Source: Hygrophila difformis (lineage: Eukaryota > Streptophyta > Magnoliopsida > Lamiales > Acanthaceae). From it: DNA of 64,000 bases. Each line of letters opens with the position of its first letter. Positions within the stretch are counted from its first letter, which is position 1. Shown in pieces: positions 45,130 to 55,350 of this stretch. The position numbers and the translations under genes are program-made. Location: positions 54,774,915-54,838,914 of the forward strand of contig JAOANR010000006.1 of the NCBI GenBank assembly GCA_030278955.1, in the 5' to 3' direction. The notes below the pieces were generated by a model. The model saw nothing but the letters and a program-made list of their open reading frames with translations. It ran no database searches and had not been told where the DNA came from.

Positions 45130-47864
45130 TGTAACACCCCGGATTTGATAACCCAGACCGGGATGTCACCGCCACATCTCCCTAGCGAGACACGGCTTCC
45201 CGAGCTCACTAAGGAAATGCAAGGCTTATGGGTACGTAAAAGATTTAAAAAATTTCAATATTGAGTCCGAAAATTAATAATACTTAATTCAAAATACGGA
45301 AGTAATAATCATCCATGCACGAGATAGAGTAAATGCAGCGGAAAAGTAATCACGGTCAACACGGCCAAACCTCGGGTTCAACAGGCCCGGTAAAACAGTA
45401 ATAAAATGCAGTGAATAAAAATGTTCATAAAAGTTTTCCCCCAAGTGCAAGTGCATGCGTCACTCGACATACTCCGTAAAAGAAAAATAACAATGGGTTT
45501 ATCAGTACAAAAATATACCGAGTAAGTTAATCCCTAACTAAACAATTTAAGGGGTTACATGTGTTTAATTAAAATTACACTTTTCATGCATTAATTTAAA
45601 ATTCATAGTTTACTTGCAGCGGAAGAACACAATTAATTTACTCAAGACGTGAATACATAATTTAAGGACTTAATTTAACAGCGAAATTTAAAAGCATAAT
45701 TTAAAAACGTAATTTAGAGGCATAATTTAAAACGTGATAAATAAATTCAGCATAATTAAATACACACACAAGTCTTTTATATTTTATCCCGCAAACTAAG
45801 AAGAGGACATCATACCGGGGAGATCTCTAACGAGGCAATCTCAAATCGTAGGACCACTAACGAGGCAGTCCAAATAAATGGGAGACCACTAACGAGGCAG
45901 TCTCAAAGATAGTAGAACCACTAACGAGGCGATCCAAATAACACAGGTGCGAGATCACTAACGTGGCAATCTCAGATAGTAGGGAGACCACTAACGAGGC
46001 AGTCTCAAAAATAAAGATAGCATGAGGATCGGCTCAGCCTAGGGAACGGGATTTTTCGAAAGTTTATGTTTCGTCGTATACAAAGGATTCGATAACGCAT
46101 TTCATAATTCGAGTTTTCGCAAGTTCGAAAAATCCAATTCGTCACAGTTTACGCCTTTTTCAATTACAAATTCATCTTTTAACCAAAAATTCCAAAATTT
46201 ACACAGTAGCTCAAGTCCACACATATGAACAACTTTCATGTTTAAAGTTCTTGGAAATAAGGTTTCGAAGTGAATCAAATTTCGAGTTCTTTACAAAAGA
46301 GGTGTTCTGTCCAAAGGACTGATTCCGACACAGTTTCGTGCAACGCCGATTAAAAATTTATTTCAAATCAAATTGGTCCGAAATTTTTACAGGATGTACA
46401 TAACACCTTAATGAACAACTTTCATGTTTTACGATTTCGGAAATAACGAGTTTTAGATGTTCAAAAATCGACACCAACACGCTTCTTACGCGCGGATTCA
46501 AAAATCGGTTTGGAACAGGTTCTAAAATCGTCCGATTTGACATATCAAATGAACTCCAAAATTCATGAAATTTTATATGCATAATCCAGACACAAATATC
46601 TACAACTTTTGTTTAGAAATGCAAAGTTGAATCGATCTAAAAATGGGTGAAAAACATGCATCAAGTTGATTCAATGAATCTGTCCAGATTTCAAACGTTC
46701 GGTTTTATTACAGAAACTTTGCGGCACGATTTGGGATATCAAATCTTTATGTCAATGGCTGAAATTTGGACACAGGTAGATTAGAGTCTTATTAACAAAA
46801 TCTATGCTGAAAAGTTTTTGGTTTGAATTCCCGAAGGTCGGGTTTTAGGCGAGTTTCTAAAATTGGTCGAAAATAGGGTTTTTGAAAACCGATTTTAGTT
46901 ACGTGTCTAGATCTTAAGTTTTAAACGACAATAAACCACAAAAATTGAAGAGTAAGGTCTTAACTTACTTAGTTAGAAAATAGGGTCAGAGTGAGGGCTT
47001 TCCGGTCGTCGTAAGGTTGCGACGAACGGCCAACTTCTCCGATCGCTTTTTGTTCATCCCCCGACGTGAAATCGTAGCAAAGGAAAGGATGTTAGATTTC
47101 GAGTTTTTAAGGTTTATGGATGAACTAAACACTATGCCATAACTTACCAAGGGTCTAGAAGGCAGAGGCTTCGTCCCGGTCGTCCCGTCGTCGCCGGAAT
47201 ACCCGTCGGAAAGTGGACTCGAAAGGGTTTCGGCTTGGAGAGGAAGATTGAAGGGGAAAGACTTGTGTTTTCTGTGAGAATGGGGATGAGGATGCCCCAA
47301 TACCCCCTTTAGCCTTTCCTAAGGCTGTGATCTGGTTGCCATTGATAGGGATCGGATTTTTGGCAAGAAAATCGCCATGGAAGGAAAGTTTACACCTCCT
47401 GCTCCTCTGGCGCGGTGGTGACGCGCACGTATAGGGATGTCTGCGCGGAGCACGCGCGACCAGTCCTAGGACGCATCTCCTCCTGCCGCGCGGTGGCCGC
47501 GCGGCGGCGCGCGGAGGCCGCGTGATGGCCGGACCGGCCGGTTCGGCAGTTCGTGTGGTCCAATGGGTCTTTTCTTATTTTCTCTATCGGTTTCCTATCC
47601 TCTACGTGTTTGGCTCGACTCCTCGGGTCGTTTCCGGTTCGAAATCTTTATTTTAAATTCGTTACAAGCTCGGGTTTAACGCTCGTAACATTTCCGTGCC
47701 ATAATTAATCTAGTTAAATTAGTTCCAATTCCTCTTAACGTTTTTTGATTTATTCTGTGACTGAACTTAGAATTTAGATTTCCCAGCTGCCTACGTCTCC
47801 TGTGAAGGGATCAAGTTATAACGTAGTTCAAAACAATTTGAATTTATTTTTCTCGGGTGTTACA
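45130..47864 (-). repeat. 5' LTR of gypsy element
   Basis: 2,735 bp, partner of 36344-39074, with identical termini and the hairpin array at 45820-46006. Differences include a CGCGCGG-rich expansion near 47485-47520. Confidence 0.95.
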
Positions 47865-48897
47865 TATTTAGTCGACAAAGGATTCAAAAGAGGAAATACA
47901 GATAAGACGTTGTTTATCAAGCGTCAGGACGACCACTTGACTGTTGCTCAAGTATATGTCGACGATATTGTTTTGGGATCGACTTCAGCCAAACTCATAA
48001 AGGAATTTGTCAATGCTATGAAATCAGAATTTGAGATGTCAATGATGGGTGAATTACACTACTTTTTGGGATTACAGGTTAGCCAAGAGGATAATGGTAT
48101 TTTTCTATGTCAGGAGAAGTATGCTAGAAACATGCTGAAAAAGTTTGACATGCATGATTGCAAGGTAATCAGGACTCCGCCAGGACAACATGAGAAACTG
48201 AGTAAGGATGAGAATGGAAAATCAGTGGATCAAAAGGCATATAGGGGCATGATTGGAAGTTTACTATACCTCACTGCATCAAGACCAGATATTTCATTTA
48301 GCGTAGGTGTATGTGCACGATTTCAATCCGATCCTAAGGAATCTCATATGAAGGCAGTAAAGCGGATCATGAGATATATTAAGGGGACATTGAATATTGG
48401 ATTCTGGTTCTCAAAAACATCATCAGTTGATTTGATTGGTTTCACAGATTCTGACTGGGCAGGTTGTTGCGCCGACAGGAGATCTACCACTGGGTGCTGC
48501 TTCTACTTGGGAAACAATCTCACAAGCTGGTATTCCAGAAAGCAAAACATCGTAGCTCTATCAACAGCTGAGGCAGAATACATTGCTGCCACATGTTGCT
48601 GCTCATAGCTTTTTTGGATGAAGCAACTACTATAAGACTACGGTATACATAAAGATATTTTTTTAGTTTTCTGTGATAATACTAGTGCAATCAATATCTC
48701 TAAAAATCCTGTTTTACATAGTAGTAGTAAGCATATTGACATTCATTATCATTTTATTCGAGATCTTGTTGAGGATAACATTTGCAGGATTGAGCATATA
48801 GCATCGTCGGAGTAACGAGCGGACATCCTTACTAAAGCTTTAGATGGAGAAAAATATGAAGGCCTAAGAAGCACTTTGGGCCTCTCTTATCATAATT
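47865..48897 (+). pseudogene. copia element 2 reverse transcriptase (C-terminal) and RNase H
   Basis: Resumes the copia RT after the gypsy insertion. When the gypsy element and one TSD copy are ignored the codon phase is unchanged. Contains VYVDDIVLGST (catalytic YVDD, about 47954-47965) and, in RNase H, DSDWAGC (about 48451), STAEAEY and CDNTSAI. TAG occurs at 48606-48608 and there are at least two more stops before the RADILTKA end (about 48820). The region ends at TAA 48895-48897. Confidence 0.88.
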
Positions 48898-49379
48898 AAA
48901 TACTTAAACACTGGGCTTAATGTTTTTCCTTGTAGTACTATTTTTTACAGGCCCAAATTAGAAGCCCAAATGAAGAAAACTCTATCCGGAACACCATCAT
49001 GATCGGGGCCGTTTTGCCGACGTCAGAGCACCTCTGCAGCTGCTCCCTGTAACTGCTGCACATTGTGTTCAATCAAATCGCACGTCTTGATACTCCCTCC
49101 GACTTCTAAGCTTCCGGCAAAACTCCCTCCATTTAAGGTCTACTTCCTCTCCATTTTCATTTAAACTTTCACTAAGCCCCTTTTTGAGTTAAGCTTTTAC
49201 AGAAAGATCGAAAATGGTGCTCCCCGCCGACACCGTGCTCCTCACTCCGCTACTTCCTCCTCCACAAGCTCGCCGTCTGGATCACCAATAGACGCCCGAC
49301 CACTCTCCGTTCTACCCCTTGTTCTTTATCTCACTGCCTCCGCAGCCCAAACTTCCGATCAACCGCCCATTGAAACTGA

Positions 49380-50675
49380 ACCCAGATTCTTCCTAACCCT
49401 AATCCTGAAATCACCATTGACCCATCACTTGCTGATGAAGTTGTTCGTGAAATCAATGTTGAGCACAACACTCCACCTCTTTCCCTGCTCCAAAATCAAG
49501 GCGTTCACGACATGAGTCAAGAAGAACTTGCTGATGTAACTGCTGCACAACAAACTGTAGGTTCTACTGCTGTTGAAACCACACCTCAACCACGAAGGAA
49601 ATCCACCAGAAAGCGAAAAGAGCCCACTCCCAAGCCAACACCAGTAGCCACGACATCAAAGAAACCACGAAAGGCCTCTACTGTTCTGAAAGCAGAAGAC
49701 ACCTATAGCAAAAAGTACTTCACTCAAATGATGCGAGCTTTTTAAAAGGAAGTTCTAAAAGGAAGAGAGTTCACGCCTGAGGAAATCTTCAAACACAACC
49801 ATTATGATGTTTTGGGATTCACGGACAACTTGCAGGAGAGGCACTTACTTCACTGGGCTAAGGGTCTCACTCAATACTCACCCACTCATGTTCGAGAGTT
49901 TTATGCGAACTTACATCCAGAGATCCTCAATCCTAACTCAGCTTGGTTCGGTAAGATTTACATACGTGGAAAATTTCATGAACTGACCCCTGCTGTGATC
50001 CTGAAGTTGTTGAAGCTGCCCCCAAACGACGATATGAGTGATTGCTTAGAGTTAATGCCGGAGGATATCCAAACTGTTGCACTAGCCATTTCTAACCAGA
50101 AAAGGAAGGACTTTGGCCGAAATAAATTCAGTGTCATTCAGCTTACACTAAAATTCTATTGTCTCTACCAATTCTATAGTGCCAACGTCCTGCAAACGAA
50201 GAACCAGTCTCAAGTCAGCTTGTATATGGGTAAACTAATCCTTTGTGTCTATAAACATATGGGTCTAATGAACTTTGGATATTTTTTTATCAAGGAAATT
50301 CTAGGCTATACTTCTGGGAGAATCAAGAAGACTGCCAAACTACCCTATCCTGCGCGCATCACTGAATTTCTCCTATCCATTGGTGTGAAAATCAAAGATA
50401 GACATATGGTTGCTCTGAGGGAGTACAAACCACCTTCGAACCTGATGGATATGCATAACAACTTGAAGAATGGACCTCCCTTGACTGGACCTGCTCTTGT
50501 CCACCAGCTGAGGCTCAGAATCCTTCGTCAGAATGAGAGGCTAACTACTTGGAGCCATGAAGCAATGGCTATAAAAAGGGAGAATCTCAAAATTATTTAT
50601 ATGCTTCCATTATCTTTTAATGAAGCTGATATGCAGGTTGAGGACGAGGACCTAGCTCTTGATGATGAAGAGTGA
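49380..50675 (+). pseudogene. copia element 2 ORF3 (plant transposon-associated protein)
   Basis: Same position and fold as ORF3 of the first copia element. One frame is open from about 49400 to TGA at 50673-50675 with a TAA at 49743-49745. It shows a basic patch (RRKSTRKRKEPTPKP), the shared motif YSPTHVREFYANLHPEIL, GKIYIRGKFHELTPAVILKL, KLPYPARITEF and an acidic C-terminus. The N-terminus before 49400 is out of frame; a plausible original start is ATG 49214. Function unknown. Both elements retaining it implies it once mattered to their life cycle. Confidence 0.7.
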
Positions 50676-51130
50676 TAATCCATCATGGGGGAGATTTGGT
50701 GTTGATGGCTTCGTTCTGGATGGTACTGACTGGTAGTTGTGACACATTGGGAACGATTTTCTGAATTTTGGTTACTTCTGAACAATATTTGTGGATGAAT
50801 GTTTTTAAACTGTGTTGACTTGATGATCGTTTTGGTATTTGACTGTTCTAATTGGATGATATCTGAACTGGATTACTTTTGAACTTGAACTATTATGGGT
50901 CTATAATAGTTGTTAGGAAATTCTGATGACTGCTGAATTACTTAGTTTTATTCTGCACTGATGATTATGATCTGAATGCTTTATGGATGTTGTTTCTGAT
51001 ATGTTTTGACTACTCTGAAACATCCTATTTGTTAATTGTGTTTGTATATTGTTTTACACTGATTTGATCTTTTGTACTCTTTGGACTTAGATACTTTCAA
51101 CACCATTTGGTGATAGAATTATCATCTCCA
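50676..51130 (+). other. copia element 2 3' untranslated region
   Basis: T-rich, with repeated CTGATGATT, TGACTG and GGATG words, as in the equivalent region of the first copia element. No gene is seen. Confidence 0.45.
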
Positions 51131-51146
51131 AAAGAGTGGGGGAGAT
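51131..51146 (+). other. polypurine tract of copia element 2
   Basis: AAAGAGTGGGGGAGAT immediately precedes the 3' LTR. Confidence 0.85.
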
Positions 51147-51978
51147 TGTTGTTATCACTAACATACTCCTATGCAGATGATGTGGTTTCATGAGTGTTGA
51201 AACTACGCTAGAACTATGAGAGCAGTTATTGACAGCTTGCGCGACAGTTAGCTGCTCCCTGTGCTTCTGTTTAACCGACCCTGCAGGATCTATTTCGTCT
51301 TCTTGAGTATATATAATGTACTTAGATCCTCTGTATCAAGTAGTTTTCATTATCAAGTTGTAATTCTACACTTTCACACTTTTACACTTTCGAGTCGGTT
51401 ATTTTCTCTCCAAGATTTGCTAGATTTATTCTTTGAGAGTTTGTAAATTCCTTGTGAGTCTTTCTGCAATTTTGAAGATTATTCTATTCACAAGGTCTGC
51501 GCTGCAATCGATTCAACAAGTTTTTCTTGTTGAGAACACTTTCTTTCGACAACAATTTGAAGTGGCTTTTGAAGAAAGCACTTGAAGATCCAAGGAGAAG
51601 GATTCAGGAGAACTTCTATACCGTGATACCAAGATTCTGGAAGTCTGAACAGTCGTGGAATTCAAACTGGACAGGATCGTCCGGAGATTAAGTTGTGGGG
51701 GAGTCACGAATGCAATCTGTCTGCAAATAGGGAAGTTGTTGCTTTAGAGTTTGAATTGGTTGTTTTGAGTCTTTTAAGTCTAGATTTTCTTAAGTATAGT
51801 ATAACTCACCTGGATTGGCATCCCCCAGATGTAGATCCGTTGGATCGAACTGGGTTATCAAATATTTGTATTCTTTACATTCCGCATAACACTCTGTGCA
51901 CACACCACTCGTTTACTAGTAGTCTAAACACCTGCTCGATGAAGGATTAAGTTCAAGATTCATTATCTAAGACCATCA
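51147..51978 (+). repeat. 3' LTR of copia element 2
   Basis: 832 bp, TGTTGTTATC...GACCATCA. TATATATAA at 51308-51316 matches the promoter of the 5' copy. TSD GTATG follows at 51979-51983. Confidence 0.92.
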
Positions 51979-51983
51979 GTATG

Positions 51984-52640
51984 CACATCACAATTACAAA
52001 AAAGACCGATCAATCAATTACAGTAAGCCTAGTGGACGGGACGCTAATGGAAATTGAGCTGAAAAACGCACCTGAGCAAAAATTCTCAATATATTGTTGG
52101 GTGGCGGCACAAGGGAGAACTGGCGGCGGCGGTGGTGCACGCGCAAAGGGGTGGTGGCGCCGACGAGAGACAACAGGGCAGAGGGAGAGTGGCGACGAAG
52201 CAGGGCCAAACAAGCAGGTAGAGAGGGGCGTCGCAGGGATGTCGTATATTGTGGCGCGAGCGGGGCAACGAGGCAGGGCAGCGGCGAAGAAACAAAGAAG
52301 GCGGAGAGGGCGGGCGCGGAACACATCCAAGTTTAACACAGAGAATAGATAAGGGCTGCTAGAGTTTAATGAAGAAAATAGGCACAGACAAACTGGATGA
52401 GACTGGAAGAAGGAATTTCGTGCGGTGAGGCAGCAAAGCCATGGCGTTGCAACGCGACGCAATCAGCGGCATTGGCTAGGAGGACGATTTGGCAAAGGAG
52501 GCTCTAATTTCTTGCGTGTGAGGACAAGAGAATGATGAGATGATCCGGGCAAATGATGACGCGAGCAGGCATAGCAAGAAGGTAATTTACACGATGGGCA
52601 AGGGATAGTTTAGGAAAATCGCGTGCAAAAGCTACTATAG
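51984..52640. other. host flank, GC-rich, gene identity unknown
   Basis: Host DNA right of the copia element. 52090-52340 is strongly GC-rich with open frames on both strands, so ORF length is not informative. On the minus strand it looks like the C/T-rich 5' end of a gene, and GCTCAG|GTGCG at about 52070 could be a splice donor, but I recognise no protein. After removal of the insertions it lies about 0.5-1 kb upstream of the minus-strand DUF594 pseudogene. Confidence 0.3.
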
Positions 52641-52648
52641 CTAAGTCA

Positions 52649-52697
52649 TATCTATATCTATATCTATATCTATATCTATATCTATATCTATCTATAT
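52649..52697. repeat. (ATATCT)n microsatellite
   Basis: About eight hexamer copies followed by TATATAATATAT. Ordinary simple sequence repeat. Confidence 0.9.
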
Positions 52698-52794
52698 AAT
52701 ATATAAAAACAATCTCCCTTATGAGCAGTAACCTATCAATTCTCTCTCACAAAAATCCTCTTATGAACATTAATCTACCTATTTTCTCAATATT

Positions 52795-53033
52795 TACTTT
52801 CTACACGCAATCCAATATACATTTTTAATGCTTAATAACTCAAAATGTGTATAAGTAAAAATTTTAAAAGTTTGATATTTCAAAACTAGAAGATGAGACG
52901 AATCCAACAAGATCTCACTTGACTATATTTTTTTCTTTTATAGATGTTGTATAGACACCAATCAAAGTTGGATAATAAACATTAACAAAAGTCAATATTT
53001 TTCACTATTAAAAAATGGAGGAAGTATATAAAA
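52795..53033. mobile_element. degenerate Stowaway-like MITE
   Basis: Shares GACGAATCCAACAAGATCTC and the ACGCAATCCAATA.ACATTTT lead with the MITE at 8068, and ends GGAGGAAGTA. The left end is decayed, so the border is approximate. Confidence 0.6.
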
Positions 53034-53643
53034 GCATAATGCACTTTCAAAATATAGGAGAACCAAATTTGAGCAGAAATTTATATTAGATAATTTTATT
53101 TCATTAAGTATTATGAATAAAAAAAATACTACCAAATATTTAGCAAAAACTTTATGGATTTTTACTATATTTATTATTTAAATATAAATAATTTATGAAT
53201 TGAAATTATATATAATATGATAATAAATTTAAATGAATACTTTATAGATTGATATAATATTCATCAATGGATAACAAATATTTATATTAGATAGATTAAC
53301 TAATTTATATAAATTGCATAAGTTGATCAAACTATGCTTATACATTCCACAAAATAATATTATTATGAAAATTGTGATGATGGTACTTTCAATAATATTT
53401 TTTGCATAATAATTTCTAAATTTTAATTCACAATAGTTTTTTATGATACTTTTCTAATTTAATTTCGAAATATTTATATCTTTGTGAAATTTTTAATTTA
53501 GGGTGAATCAATATTAATAATCAATTACCTTGTGCAACTGTGATTTCATTTAGCTCATTTGCCTATGTATTGCATTAGAGTCGTGAGTAGAAAGTTTTTT
53601 CTATTTTTCATTTTTTCCCTTATAGACTATTGTTTATTATAGT
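53034..53643. other. AT-rich host spacer
   Basis: Very AT-rich; no gene, RNA or clear element is seen. Confidence 0.4.
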
Positions 53644-54296
53644 TGTTACTCCCGTTTCGGAGTAACGCTTAATCCTCTAGACGGAGCCATCAAGACGGAA
53701 GGCGAGCCGAGGACAGTCCCAAGGAATGCTAGGAACTAGAGCATCACAATGCAAAGGAAAAGAAAGAAAGCAATAAAGAAAAGCAGTAAAGGAAAGCAGT
53801 AAAAAAAGCATTAAGAAAAGCGATAAATAAAAGTAAAGTACTGGAAAAATAAAGACATTGTATTGAAATGTTTGGTGGTTGAAGAACCAAGATTACATCT
53901 TGAGTTCTAATATTTATACAACGCCTGGTGCCTGTTCGTTGAGAGGCACCGGTTGAGGGAAAGGGATAAGGATGAAATTCAAAAAAAGGTCTTCCCCGCC
54001 TTTATTCTGATAATGTGCGGATAAGGCTTCGGCAAGGGTGAGGAGAGTCTTTGCTCGGGGTGACGTCACCTCGTAACGTACTAGAACTGCTTCCTCTAAT
54101 TCGTGGTACTCAGGCAGTTATCGTGCTCGGGTATGGGTTAATCCGGATTGCGCCATTATTTAGGTAGGTTGGCTTGCTCGGACAATGTCCATCGGTATCC
54201 ATGGGCTGGTCTTGGGCTATTTTTTCCGCATCAAGCCTAGAAATTGGGCCTGGATATGTATGTGGGCTGGATTAACACAATTTTTATGTGTTAACA
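53644..54296 (-). repeat. 3' LTR of a further, truncated LTR element
   Basis: A 653-bp segment with ends TGTTACTCCC...GTGTTAACA. On the minus strand AAAACAGGGGGCAATT, a typical PPT, precedes TGTTAACACA, so this is a 3' LTR in minus orientation. No partner LTR is in the window. Both ends form hairpins: GTTACTCC/GGAGTAAC (53645-53666) and TTAACACA/TGTGTTAA (54272-54294). Confidence 0.65.
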
Positions 54297-54880
54297 AATT
54301 GCCCCCTGTTTTTTGCGGAAGTTACGTGCCATTAATGGCAGCAACATTTAATCTATTTTCAATGGTATCAACCATTTTCTTTGGCTATTAATACCACTAA
54401 GGTTCACGTATTTATCCACTCAAACATGACCTTTGCTGCTTGTTATCCTCATTTTCTTTCATATTCTTCGAAAAGCTATCCTTCGTAACTTTATGTTACT
54501 TTGTTATTACAGATTATGGGCTTCATAGCCCTTTTCCAACCCTAGTTTCAATGATATTACAATCCTTGAATTGGTTTCTTCATCTAAAAACTAGGAAAAC
54601 TCAAAAATGTAGTTTTCGTAACTACCGGAGCGCTGGTACTCTGGTGTCGGCGTTCTGGAAAGGTGTTCTTGATGGAAGATCCGCTATCTGACTGAACAAA
54701 GGGATCACCCTCTAGTGACCGAGGCACCTCGTTGTAATCAGAAGAGCGACCCCTAGGTGTCGGAGACCAGAGAAAAGTTTCTCTGGCACGTCCTTGTGGT
54801 GATGGTTTCTGCTCGATGATAACGAGACGGATGAAGTATATATTTTAATTAAATACATATATTTTTTTAAATATATATAT
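54297..54880 (-). other. internal fragment next to the truncated LTR
   Basis: Begins with the PPT (plus 54297-54312) and continues as unrecognised sequence, probably the 3' interior of the same element. No coding similarity is seen. Confidence 0.4.
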
Positions 54881-54884
54881 ATAA

Positions 54885-55045
54885 TTGCGGTTTATGGTTT
54901 GGTCCGATTAATTTTTTTCCAGACCAAACCTAAACCGCAAACCGCGATTTCTAAAAAAAAAAAATCAAAATTTTAAACCACAAACCAAACCAAACCGTCA
55001 AAATACGGTTTGGTCTGGTCTGGTTTATGGTTTGGACCGCACTCT
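54885..55045. mobile_element. hAT-like MITE fragment
   Basis: Contains inverted copies of CGGTTTATGGTTTGG / CCAAACC..AAACCGCA and a right end GCACTCTGAACAACCCTA, which on the minus strand resembles hAT-type termini common in plants (TAGGG.TGTTCA). The left end is not found. Confidence 0.45.
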
Positions 55046-55350
55046 GAACAACCCTAAATAAGCACATAAATTTCTTCTATTTATGCATGACATTATGTGC
55101 ACATACATTTCTTCTATTTGTCAGCAATTGCCATCAGATTAAGCAGGAGGTCCATAATTTAAAAATTAATATTAACATTATTGACATTCACATGGACATC
55201 TCAATTCCAGTGTAGTGCGGCAAGTTATTATTACAACTAGTATACACTCCAAATATAAACTATTAAAGTTCGTAACAACTAACACTCCAAATAATATGCG
55301 GGTTCTTGTTGGATGGGGGAGAAAGGTTTTGCGAAGCTAGTTAGAGAGGC

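Larger units (their letters stand above)
36344..47864 (-). mobile_element. complete Ty3/gypsy chromovirus-like element, nested
   Basis: LTRs of 2,731 bp (36344-39074) and 2,735 bp (45130-47864) share ends TGTAACACCC...GGGTGTTACA, a perfect 10-bp inverted terminal repeat. The perfect duplication TATTT (36339-36343 and 47865-47869) lies within the copia RT. The minus strand carries PBS, a leader ORF, gag, protease, RT, RNase H, integrase with a chromodomain-like end, and PPT. The domain order and integrase C-terminus resemble Del/Tekay chromoviruses. Frameshifts and stops make this copy defective. Confidence 0.95.
32368..51978 (+). mobile_element. second copia (Sirevirus-like) element, interrupted by a gypsy element
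   Basis: LTRs 32368-33196 and 51147-51978 have matching ends, and the perfect 5-bp duplication GTATG (32363-32367 and 51979-51983) brackets them. Without the nested 11.5-kb gypsy element it is about 8.1 kb. It keeps the initiator-Met primer site, gag, protease, part of integrase, RT, RNase H, ORF3 and PPT. It also has an internal deletion between integrase and RT and many stops. It is a relative of the element at 1-7338 but clearly a different family. Confidence 0.93.

Noticed and set aside
51981..52352. Plus-strand ORF starting in the copia TSD
   Set aside because: Its ATG lies in the target duplication and the C-terminal half is low-complexity Arg/Gly. No family is recognised.
52010..52462. 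Minus-strand 150-codon ORF, Pro/Cys/Ser-rich
   Set aside because: The region is GC-rich with open frames on both strands, and the translation has no known motif. It may be a 5' UTR or promoter; not enough for a CDS call.
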